A stretch of DNA of 36,997 nucleotides from Hyphomicrobium sp. GTDB taxonomy: Bacteria; Pseudomonadota; Alphaproteobacteria; Rhizobiales; Hyphomicrobiaceae. The notes beneath the pieces are model-generated. The model did not search any database. It saw nothing but the letters and a program-made list of their open reading frames with translations, and was not told the origin of the DNA. The DNA is taken from positions 1 through 36,997 of the forward strand of contig NZ_JADZBI010000107.1 in assembly GCF_020852195.1 (NCBI RefSeq), written 5' to 3'. Below, in pieces: positions 1 through 8,242 of the stretch; position 1 is the first letter of the stretch, and every line of letters begins with the position of its first letter. Made by a program: the position numbers and the translations under genes.

Positions 1-157
1 CGCTCTTGAGCGCCTCGTCCGAGAAGCGCGAGCGCCCGCCGGCCCCGGCTTCGACCCGCACCTTGGCGCCGAGCGCCGCGAGCTTCTTCACCGTCTCGGG
101 CGACACCGCGACGCGAGGCTCATCCGGGCTTTCGTGCGTGACGGCAATCGTGACCAT
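1..157 (-). CDS. pntA: NAD(P) transhydrogenase subunit alpha, N-terminal part (truncated by window edge)
   Basis: Minus-strand translation from ATG at 157: MVTIAVTHESPDEPRVAVSPETVKKLAALGAKVRVEAGAGGRSRFSDEALKS, typical PntA/AlaDH N-terminus; not listed in the ORF track because it runs off the window. Confidence 0.8.
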   Translation of the reverse strand, partial: MVTIAVTHESPDEPRVAVSPETVKKLAALGAKVRVEAGAGGRSRFSDEALKS

Positions 158-364
158 GGCCTGTACACCCGTTCGATGCGGCCATGACGGGCCGCTTCGC
201 GATGACGTCGGCGTGTAGCAGGCTGCACCTCGCACGACCTTGCCGGTCCTAGCGCAATGAGAGGCATGCCATCAAGCTGCACCAAGGTAACTCCACGAAC
301 GACAAGACAGTCTACGGCACGATCGCCCATCGGCCGATGCGATGTACGAATGGCAAGAAACGGC

Positions 365-2374
365 TTATGTCGTTTCAGGCAGCCAGACCGTAAAGGTCGT
401 CCCTTTGCCGGGCGCGCTCTCGACGTCAAACATGCCGCCCTGTCGCGTGACCAGCTTGTGGCTTATGGACAAGCCCAGCCCCGTGCCGTTCCTCCGCTTG
501 GTGGTGAAGAACGGATCGAAAATGCGGGCCTTCACCCCCTCGCTCATGCCGACGCCGGTATCCCTCACCTCCATCACGATGCCCGCGCCGCCGTTCCTGT
601 CCTCGTCGCGCGTTTTGAGGAAAAGGCGGCCCCCCTCGGGCATGGCGTGGATGGCGTTGACCATCAGATTGACGAGCACCTGCTGCAGCTCCGTGCGGTT
701 CATGAGCACCATACGCTGGGCCCCCGCTTGATGGATGATGTCGATGTTATCGTTCTTGAGCAAATGTCGGATCAGCGGCAGGCTGTCGACGATCACGTCG
801 TCGGGCGCAAGGCGCTCGATATAGCCCGCGTATTCCTCCGGTCGGGCAAACTGCAGCAGCTTGGTGACGATCTGGCTGATGCGGTGAATCTGCTCATCGA
901 GCAGGCGGAACTCCACATGCGCCGGATCCGCATTGTTCTCCATAAGCGCGCGCACGACCTCGAGATTGCCCTGCATGACGGCGATGGGATTGTTGATCTC
1001 GTGGGCGACGCCGGCCGTGATCTCCCCGATCACGGCGAGCTTCTCCGACATGACGAGCTGCTTGGTTGTGGCTTCGAGCTGGCGGTTGGCGACTTCGAGA
1101 TCATGCGTACGCTCCGCCACGCGCGTATTCAGATCCTCGTTCCAGCCGCGAAGCTGGCGGTCGCGCTCCTGAAGCAGATCGAGCAAGTGATCCAATTGCG
1201 CCGCGACCCGGCCGATCTCGTCGCGGGCCGCGGCCGCGCCGGTGCGTGCGCTGAGATCGCCGGTTTCCACCTTGGCGATCGTGCCCATCATCCGTTCGAT
1301 GGGCCGAAAGATCGCGCCCGCCCAGCGGAGGAAGATCGGGACGCTCAAGGCGGCAACGCCCAGGAACGCGGACACAACGATCAGCAGGGTCTCCCGCCTC
1401 GCCTTGACGAAAGGCGCCTCGAGAAAGCCCACATAGAGCATACCGATGCGTCGGCCGGAGCTGCCAACGATCGGCTCATAGGCGGAGATGTACCAGTCGT
1501 TGACGACGAATGCACTATCAAGCCAGGTGTTGCCCTGGTCGAGCACGGCCAAACGCACGGCGGCTGAGACGCGGGTTCCGTTTGCGCGCTGCCCCTTGAA
1601 CAGACGCACATTTGTGGCGATTCGTACGTCGTCGAGAAAGATTGTGACTGTGCCCTGGCTGCCCTTGGGAAGGCTGGCCTCGCGATAGACGAGATCGTTG
1701 ATGGTATCGATGAATTTGAGGTTGGCGTTGAGCAGAATACCACCCACGAGCGCGCCCGACCGTCCGCCCGCCAGGGTGACGGGCGTCGCGGAGTGCACCA
1801 CCATCCCGCGTGTTTCCTCGGTGCGGTCGGTCGCAACAGCATTGGGAGTCGGCACAAGCTCCACGCGGGCGCGGGTGGCCAACTCCGGCCCGAAGGCGGC
1901 GAGATCTTCATTGTTGAAGATGTCGATCGAGGTCAGCGGCTTGTTCGCCAGAGCGGAAGCAATGATCGGCCAATCGGCGCGCGGCGACCGTTTGAACGGT
2001 CGTGCAGAGACCACCGGGTTTAGCCGGTCGTCGATGAGATAGAGGAAGTCGAAATCAAGAGCGACGCGGGTTTCGTCAAGCAAACCATCCAACGGTGCGC
2101 CTGCCTCCACCGCATCGCGCAAGCGCGTCGAGGCGCCGAATGCCGCGGCCTGCTTGCCGGTGTCTTCCAGAATACGAGCCAGATATTGGTGAGCGATGGT
2201 GAGGTCGCCGCTGACCTTGGAGATCAAGGTCGCATCGAAGTTGGCGTTCCATCGGTAGACGGCGATGCCGAGTAGCAGCGGCATCACCACCAACGTCGGC
2301 AGGAGCGCGATGGCGAGCAACCGGAACCGGACGGAAAGCCCTCGTTCTCGCGTTTCGGTTCCGATGTCGGTCAT
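365..2374 (-). CDS. Cache-domain sensor histidine kinase (HAMP, HisKA, HATPase_c)
   Basis: 669 aa; N-terminal TM plus extracytoplasmic cache-like region, HAMP, H-box VAHEINNPIAVMQGN, G-box DPFFTTKRRNGTGLGLSISHKLV. Confidence 0.93.
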   Translation of the reverse strand: MTDIGTETRERGLSVRFRLLAIALLPTLVVMPLLLGIAVYRWNANFDATLISKVSGDLTIAHQYLARILEDTGKQAAAFGASTRLRDAVEAGAPLDGLLDETRVALDFDFLYLIDDRLNPVVSARPFKRSPRADWPIIASALANKPLTSIDIFNNEDLAAFGPELATRARVELVPTPNAVATDRTEETRGMVVHSATPVTLAGGRSGALVGGILLNANLKFIDTINDLVYREASLPKGSQGTVTIFLDDVRIATNVRLFKGQRANGTRVSAAVRLAVLDQGNTWLDSAFVVNDWYISAYEPIVGSSGRRIGMLYVGFLEAPFVKARRETLLIVVSAFLGVAALSVPIFLRWAGAIFRPIERMMGTIAKVETGDLSARTGAAAARDEIGRVAAQLDHLLDLLQERDRQLRGWNEDLNTRVAERTHDLEVANRQLEATTKQLVMSEKLAVIGEITAGVAHEINNPIAVMQGNLEVVRALMENNADPAHVEFRLLDEQIHRISQIVTKLLQFARPEEYAGYIERLAPDDVIVDSLPLIRHLLKNDNIDIIHQAGAQRMVLMNRTELQQVLVNLMVNAIHAMPEGGRLFLKTRDEDRNGGAGIVMEVRDTGVGMSEGVKARIFDPFFTTKRRNGTGLGLSISHKLVTRQGGMFDVESAPGKGTTFTVWLPETT

Positions 2375-2439
2375 GCGATTTCCAGTCGGGTATCGCCCGC
2401 CGATCTACTCCCTCCGCCGGATCATGACGGTCCACGTCA

Positions 2440-3183
2440 TTAAAGCAACTGGGGCGATGAGATCACAGGGGCGCCCGCGCTCGGTGCGCAATGCGCTACC
2501 AAGGGGTTGGCTAGTCCATCGACAATTCTGATCAGCTCCGCAAGGTTTGTCACGCCCATCCGTCGCATGGCCTTGCTTCTGTACATTTTGACGGTATTTA
2601 GGCTGAGCCCCAGATCGCTGGCAATCTGCTTGCTGAGGCGACCGCGCGCGACGTGCTCGATCACCTCCCGCTCTCTCGGCCTCAAGGCCGCAAAGCGTCT
2701 GCGCGTCTCGGCCTTCCGGGCTTCAGCCATGCGGAAAGCGCGATCCCTATTGATGCCCTGACGCACGGCATCCAACACATCCGGATCGCGAAGCGGCTTC
2801 TCCAGGAAGTCGACGGCTCCCGCCTTGATGGCGCGAACGCATGTCGGCACATCCACGTGCCGTGCAATGAAAATAACGGGTAGAGAGCCGCCGAATTTCG
2901 CCAGACGGATCGGATAGTCAACCCCGCTCCACTCCGGCGTGCGGACGTCCAGGACGAGGCATGCGGCGTCGTCGCTGCGCCCTTGCAATGAAAACTCACG
3001 CAGCGACGTCAAGGCGTGAACTTGGTATCCGACCGAACACAACAGGTTCTCCAGGCCCTTGCGGACCGAGGTGTCATCGTCGACCACATAGATGGTACCA
3101 GCATGCACAGACATCATGCCCTCCATTGAACGGGAGCCCAACCCCCCAATAGTCTGAGGTGACGAAAGTATGTCGGCTGTCAT
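2440..3183 (-). CDS. FixJ/NarL-like response regulator (receiver + LuxR HTH)
   Basis: TIYVVDDDTSVRKGLENLL receiver, LuxR-type HTH LRPREREVIEHVARGRLSKQIASDLGLSLNTVKMYRSKAMRRMGV. ATG at 3183 overlaps the upstream LysR stop as ATGA; an alternative start is 3117. Confidence 0.9.
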   Translation of the reverse strand: MTADILSSPQTIGGLGSRSMEGMMSVHAGTIYVVDDDTSVRKGLENLLCSVGYQVHALTSLREFSLQGRSDDAACLVLDVRTPEWSGVDYPIRLAKFGGSLPVIFIARHVDVPTCVRAIKAGAVDFLEKPLRDPDVLDAVRQGINRDRAFRMAEARKAETRRRFAALRPREREVIEHVARGRLSKQIASDLGLSLNTVKMYRSKAMRRMGVTNLAELIRIVDGLANPLVAHCAPSAGAPVISSPQLL

Positions 3184-4106
3184 CCAGTGACCTCGCAGTT
3201 GATGTCGACGGTCGCGTCCGCAGTGTTCATGGCAACGGACAGGCGGTTTGCCTCATCCAGGAGCGCGGCGACCAGCGGCGTATTCGGCTCGCGTCGCATA
3301 GCGACGAGCCCGACGATGCGCCTAGCGTCAGGCTCGACGAGGGGAATAGCCCGGATCGCCGCGGTGAGGCTTGTTCTCGCGAGGTTCAGCGGAAGGATCG
3401 ACGACCAGCTGTCATCGCTGATATGCGAGACAAGCACCTGAATGGAGTTCGATTCCAGAACGGGCCGCGCGTTGGCGCGCGCCAGATGCTGGTCGATAAG
3501 TCCGCGGACGCGGGTATCGGAGGACAGCAGGCACAACGGGAGTCGGGCCGCACGCGCCCAACTTATTGCCTTCAGCTTTTTTGGCAGAACGCCATCCGCA
3601 GTCACAAGATAGTAACGTTCGGCATAGAGGGGGATAGAGACGACATGACCATCCGACTCGGTGTCGAGATACGTGATCCCTGCTTCAATGTCGAAATTTG
3701 CCAGCAGCGATGGGATCTCCGACGAGGCGCTCGCACGCACCGAGAAAGTGACGCCAGGGTGTTTCTCAAGGAGAGGCTTGGTAAGCCTCGCCACCATCTT
3801 GAGCGCCGTCGGAACGACGGCGATTCGCACGCATCCGGTGAGTCCGCGCTTCGCCGCGCGGATTTCCTCCTGCATTGCCCGTGTATCCGCCAGGATTCGC
3901 CGCGCCCACGTGAGCACTTGCTCGCCTTCTGGGGTCAGCCTACGGAAACGCGAGTCGCGCTCGACCAGCATGACGCCCAGTAAGCATTCGAGCTGCTTGA
4001 TGGACGCGGACAATGTCGGCTGGGTGATATTGCAGACCTCGGCGGCGCGACCGAAGTGCTTCTCCTTCGCAACCGCAATGAAGAGTTCGAGATGTTCGAT
4101 CAACAT
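3180..4106 (-). CDS. LysR family transcriptional regulator
   Basis: MLIEHLELFIAVAKEKHFGRAAEVCNITQPTLSASIKQLECLLGVMLVERD is a classic LysR HTH; ORF extends to 4151 but the start at 4106 fits the family. Confidence 0.92.
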   Translation of the reverse strand: MLIEHLELFIAVAKEKHFGRAAEVCNITQPTLSASIKQLECLLGVMLVERDSRFRRLTPEGEQVLTWARRILADTRAMQEEIRAAKRGLTGCVRIAVVPTALKMVARLTKPLLEKHPGVTFSVRASASSEIPSLLANFDIEAGITYLDTESDGHVVSIPLYAERYYLVTADGVLPKKLKAISWARAARLPLCLLSSDTRVRGLIDQHLARANARPVLESNSIQVLVSHISDDSWSSILPLNLARTSLTAAIRAIPLVEPDARRIVGLVAMRREPNTPLVAALLDEANRLSVAMNTADATVDINCEVTG

Positions 4107-4222
4107 TGCGTTCTTCCCGCCGTCGTCGGTATAGCAATCTTCGAGGAGCACAACCGGGATCTGTCACCTGCCGGCTTCCGGCGCATGACAGGAGCGGCCG
4201 GGGTGGCCCCTGAGCGTAAGCG

Positions 4223-5917
4223 TCAGAACAGCGTCAGGGCTCTGGCGACCGTGTTCCAGACGCCCCACGCAAGCGGCAAGCCGACCAGCAGCCAGAGGCC
4301 GATGCCCTTGAGATCCAATCCACCCTTGCCGATTCCGAATGAGCCGGTTCCGGACGGCGTGCTCGCAGAGTGCGAAAGCTTGGCCCGCTCGGCAGCCACC
4401 TCCGTATCGCTCATGTGCCACTTCGGATTGACGGGCCTCACGAGCAGGTTGGCAATGAAGCCGATCACGAGCAGACCCGCAAGAATGTAGAAGATCTCGC
4501 CATAGATCTTGTCCGGCGGGATGCCCGATGCGGCCCGCGTATCGTGCAAGTAGTTCACGATCACCGGTCCGACGATGCCGGCCGTCGACCACGCAGTCAG
4601 AAGGCGGCCGTGGATCGCACCGACGAACTGCGTTCCGAAGACGTCGGCAAGATAGGCCGGGATGGTCGCGAAGCCTCCGCCGTACATCGACGCGATGATG
4701 CAGATCGCTGCCACGAAGAGCGCCATCGCCTTCCAATCCGCGGCAACCGAGGCCAGCACATAGAGTGCCCCGCCCAGTACGAAAAAGATGCAGTAGGTCA
4801 GCTTGCGGCCGAGCTTGTCCGAGGAGGTGGCCCACGCAAACCGACCGAAGATGTTGAACAACGAGATCAGCCCGACGAAGCCGGCCCCCACCGCGGCAGC
4901 CGACGCGAGCAGCGCCGGGTCCTTCTGCACGTCGAGATAGCCGAGCTCTGGTGCGCTCGCGAGCATGCCGCCGAACGTCTCTTGCAGCATGGGCGAGGCC
5001 GCGCCGATAATGCCGATGCAGGCCGACACGTTCATGCACAGCACGGTCCATAGCAGCCAGAACTGCGGCGTCTTGTGCGCGTTCTTGAGATGCACGTGCT
5101 TCGACGTGATCATCGCGTTCGATGTGTCGGGCGGCTTCCAGCCCTCCGGTTTCCAGCCATCCGGCGGCAGCCTGTATCCCGATGCACCGAGCCCCATGAA
5201 CACGGCATAGATCACCGCTAAGGCGACGAACGTGGCCGCCACGCCGGGATCGGCAGGCGTCTTGAACTGGTTCATCAGGAAGGTGGCGAGTGGCGAGCCG
5301 ATCATGGCGCCGCCACCGAATCCCATGATCGCCATGCCGGTCGCCATGCCGCGACGGTCTGGGAACCACTTGATCAGCGTCGAGACCGGGGAGATGTAGC
5401 CGAGCCCCAGGCCGATGCCGCCGATGATGCCCGAGCCGAGCCAAAGCAGCCAAAGCTGATGTAGGTAAACGCCGAGCGCCGAGATGAGCAGACCGCCGGA
5501 CCAACAGATTGCCGCCACGGTACCGGCCCTTCGGGGTCCGGCCCGCTCGAGCCAGGCGCCCCAGATCGCCGCAGACACGCCGAGCATGACGAAGAAGAAG
5601 GTATACATCCAGCCGAGGTCGAACTGGCTCCAGTTGCAGTCGGTGGCGAACAACGCCTTGGCGGTGCCGGCCGCCTTCTCCGAAAACGTCGTCGCGCCCT
5701 CCGAGCAACTCGGCAGGGCTTTGCCATCGGCACCGACGAGCACACCCTCGAGCGGCTTCCAGAACACCGAGAACCCGTACGCCATGCCGATGCAGAGGTG
5801 GATACAGAGCGCGGCAGGCGGCACGTGCCATCGATTGAAACCGGCTTTGGCGATGATTCTTTCTCGGTCGAAAATGCCGGGCGCGATTTGATTTGGAGCG
5901 CGGATTCCGATTGTCAC
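4223..5917 (-). CDS. OFA (oxalate/formate antiporter) family MFS transporter
   Basis: PPAALCIHLCIGMAYGFSVFWKPLEG, 12-TM MFS, GGGFATIPAYLADVFGTQFVGAIHGRLLTAWSTAGIVGP motif. GTG start at 5917 with upstream GGGAGG RBS; the listed ORF start at 6034 lies inside the putative promoter. Confidence 0.9.
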   Translation of the reverse strand: MTIGIRAPNQIAPGIFDRERIIAKAGFNRWHVPPAALCIHLCIGMAYGFSVFWKPLEGVLVGADGKALPSCSEGATTFSEKAAGTAKALFATDCNWSQFDLGWMYTFFFVMLGVSAAIWGAWLERAGPRRAGTVAAICWSGGLLISALGVYLHQLWLLWLGSGIIGGIGLGLGYISPVSTLIKWFPDRRGMATGMAIMGFGGGAMIGSPLATFLMNQFKTPADPGVAATFVALAVIYAVFMGLGASGYRLPPDGWKPEGWKPPDTSNAMITSKHVHLKNAHKTPQFWLLWTVLCMNVSACIGIIGAASPMLQETFGGMLASAPELGYLDVQKDPALLASAAAVGAGFVGLISLFNIFGRFAWATSSDKLGRKLTYCIFFVLGGALYVLASVAADWKAMALFVAAICIIASMYGGGFATIPAYLADVFGTQFVGAIHGRLLTAWSTAGIVGPVIVNYLHDTRAASGIPPDKIYGEIFYILAGLLVIGFIANLLVRPVNPKWHMSDTEVAAERAKLSHSASTPSGTGSFGIGKGGLDLKGIGLWLLVGLPLAWGVWNTVARALTLF

Positions 5918-6034
5918 AAATTTTCCTCCCGATTGGTGCGATCTACCGATTGCGTCGCTTTGGAATGAGGGCCGGTCGCCGCTGTTGAAGCTCACGCTTC
6001 CTCGCTGCATCGTGCCGCTCTTCACGGCGCGCAT

Positions 6035-6050
6035 AGCAACCAGCGGGCCA
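6035..6050 (-). promoter_or_regulatory. Putative sigma54 (-24/-12) promoter for the OFA transporter
   Basis: Minus strand TGGCCCG-CTGG-TTGCT versus consensus TGGCACG-N4-TTGCW: invariant GG/GC with correct spacing, one mismatch in the scored positions; about 118 bp upstream of the GTG start. Confidence 0.65.
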
Positions 6051-6096
6051 ATTCGGGCCGAGAATTATTTCAAGGAGTTATGGAAGGTCTCCCGCA

Positions 6097-6121
6097 GTGC
6101 GGGGACAGATTGTCCCCGCAC
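6097..6121. promoter_or_regulatory. Perfect inverted repeat, candidate activator (UAS) site 1
   Basis: GTGCGGGGACA-GAT-TGTCCCCGCAC, 11-bp arms, 3-bp spacer. Confidence 0.7.
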
Positions 6122-6123
6122 GC

Positions 6124-6140
6124 TCGGACAAACTGTCCGA
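6124..6140. promoter_or_regulatory. Perfect inverted repeat, candidate activator (UAS) site 2
   Basis: TCGGACA-AAC-TGTCCGA, same GGACA-N3-TGTCC core as site 1; centers 23 bp apart. Confidence 0.7.
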
Positions 6141-6199
6141 TCAGCCGTGGGCAGGGGAGCTTCCGGCGTAGCGCGTCGAGCGCTTCAGAACGAGGCTGG

Positions 6200-7588
6200 C
6201 TAGAGACCCCACGACGCGCATTTTCGATCGATCGTCTTGCGCGATACGCCGAGCCGCCGCGCGGCTTCCTGGCGGTCGCCACCAGCCTCTCCCAGCACGG
6301 ACAGGATGTGCCTTCGCTCCACGTCCGCCAGGCTCTGCCCAGCGTGAGTGGAAGGTTCCGCTGCTCGTTCGAAGTCATCCGGGAAGCGGCCGAGGATCAA
6401 TGTCCGCTCGATGAAATTGCGCAATTCCCTGACGTTTCCGGGCCAGCTGTACCGCAAGAGAAAAGAGCGCGCCTTCTCGTCCAGTGCAACGGGAGGCACG
6501 CCGAGCTGCTGGGAAAGCTTGCGCATGAAGAGCGCGGCAAGATCCAGCACATCGCCGTCGCGATCCTTCAACGGCGGCAAGTGGATATGCATGACGTTGA
6601 TACGAAAGTAGAGATCGGCTCTGAACGTCCCCGCTTCGACGCTCCGCTGCAGATCCGCGTTGGTGGCGAAGATAAGACGAAGGTCGACGAAGAACTCGCG
6701 TTCCGAGCCGACCGGCCGTACGCGTCGATCTTCGATCACACGCAAGAGCTTGCTCTGCAGGGCGTATGGCAGCTCGCTGATTTCATCGAGGAACAGCGTC
6801 CCGCCCTGCGCGTGCATGAACAGGCCCTGACGCACCGTGTCGGCGCCCGTGAACGCGCCCTTCAAATGGCCGAACAGCTCACTCTCGAGTACGTCCGCGG
6901 GGATTGCGCCACAATTGACCGGCACGAATAATTTATCGGCCCGATTGGACAGGGAATGGAGCGAGCGGGCCGCGACTTCCTTGCCCGTGCCCGAATGGCC
7001 CGTGAGCAGGACCGAGGTGGGCAACGGGGCAACCCGCGCTATGGTCTCGCGCACGTGCTGAATCGCGTTGGAGCTGCCGATCAACTTGTCACGCAAGAGA
7101 AGCTGGTCTGCAGACGACTTCAGCTCGTAACGCAGCACATGGTTCTCACGCAGCAAACGCACCCGATCAAGACAGCGCGCCACTGCATTGAGTAGTTGGT
7201 TGGAGCGGAAGGGCTTCAGGACGAAATCAACAACACCGGCGCGCAATGCCTGGATGGCGGTGTCCAGATCCGCATACGCGGTCATGAGGATCACGTCGGC
7301 GAAAAGACCAATCGACCGTTGCTCGACGAGCCAGTCGATTCCGTTCTTGCCCGGCATGATGTTGTCGAGGATGACGACGTCGTAGTGCCGTTCATCGAGC
7401 TTGCGCGACGCCTCTTGCGCGTCTGCGGCTTCGTCAAGACGCTTGCAGCGTGGCTTGAGAACGCGAACCAGGAAATTGCGCATTCCCGGCTCGTCGTCCA
7501 CGATCAGGATCGACGCCTGCGCCAACCATGGCCCGTACTCGGGATCGACGCTTGACCCACCGAGCTTTCCGGCTGGTTCAACAGGCAT
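6200..7588 (-). CDS. NtrC-type sigma54-dependent response regulator
   Basis: Receiver ILIVDDEPGMRNFL / VVILDNIMPGKNG; AAA+ GHSGTGKE; ELFGHLKGAFTGAD (intact GAFTGA); C-terminal Fis-type HTH RQEAARRLGVSRKTIDRK. RBS GGAGGAG precedes ATG at 7588. Confidence 0.93.
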   Translation of the reverse strand: MPVEPAGKLGGSSVDPEYGPWLAQASILIVDDEPGMRNFLVRVLKPRCKRLDEAADAQEASRKLDERHYDVVILDNIMPGKNGIDWLVEQRSIGLFADVILMTAYADLDTAIQALRAGVVDFVLKPFRSNQLLNAVARCLDRVRLLRENHVLRYELKSSADQLLLRDKLIGSSNAIQHVRETIARVAPLPTSVLLTGHSGTGKEVAARSLHSLSNRADKLFVPVNCGAIPADVLESELFGHLKGAFTGADTVRQGLFMHAQGGTLFLDEISELPYALQSKLLRVIEDRRVRPVGSEREFFVDLRLIFATNADLQRSVEAGTFRADLYFRINVMHIHLPPLKDRDGDVLDLAALFMRKLSQQLGVPPVALDEKARSFLLRYSWPGNVRELRNFIERTLILGRFPDDFERAAEPSTHAGQSLADVERRHILSVLGEAGGDRQEAARRLGVSRKTIDRKCASWGL

Positions 7589-7826
7589 GCGCGCTCCTCC
7601 GGGTGCACCAAACAAAATATCACACGGCGGAGGGAGTGCAAAGCAGGCCGCAACTGCGTAGCACTTCTCGAAGCATGACGGATCGCCGTCATCGACCCCA
7701 CCGAAGCGCGCCGGTCATATTCCGTCGGGGGTTGAGGTGAGCTGCGCCTCCTGTCGGAGCACGAAGCGCTCTTCTCTCGATAATCCTCGCGCCCATAGCG
7801 CGCGAGATTCGGTGACGTCGCCACCC

Positions 7827-7870
7827 TCTAAACGATTGACGTTTTAGATCGAACAGACAAAGTCGTTCGA
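7827..7870. promoter_or_regulatory. Cluster of imperfect/perfect inverted repeats in the divergent intergenic region
   Basis: TCTAAACG-ATTGA-CGTTTTAGA (one-base bulge) followed by TCGAAC-N10-GTTCGA. Confidence 0.35.
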
Positions 7871-8242
7871 CATTTCCGATCGTTTCGTCTGCATGGCTTT
7901 TTTAAAGAACAAAGAGTCGCGCCCGGATTCAATTCTACATTCCGCTGCCGAAAGGCCCTGCGCTGCAGGTCTCGTAGAGAGTGCGATGGCCGTATCTGTG
8001 TTTATTATTTGCCGTCAATCCATTCCGATCCATCTATCAAGACGCTGCAATCACACGCATTTATTATATCAAACAACACCTTGGTAAGTGTGCCGCCAAC
8101 GCCAGCATTCCTTGGTCATTTGCTGACCTCAAGCCAATTGCTAATTGCCATAACCGCAGCCCTCATTAGATTTTCGTGAGCGATCAAAAATGGTCGAATC
8201 CTTGAATCTATTTTGAAATGGCACGTTGGAGGCGTGGCTGGC

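Noticed and set aside
257-1567. Long plus-strand ORF (436 aa) opposite the histidine kinase.
   Set aside because: Antisense shadow ORF of a clearly coding minus-strand kinase in high-GC DNA; no recognisable domain.
4164-5831. 555-aa minus-strand ORF overlapping the OFA transporter.
   Set aside because: Out-of-frame, Arg-rich translation of the transporter gene; no family resemblance.
8219-8233. TGGCACGTTGGAGGC before the porin resembles a -24/-12 promoter.
   Set aside because: Perfect -24 but the -12 reads AGGC instead of TTGC, it overlaps the likely GGAGG RBS, and a start site there would fall inside the coding region.
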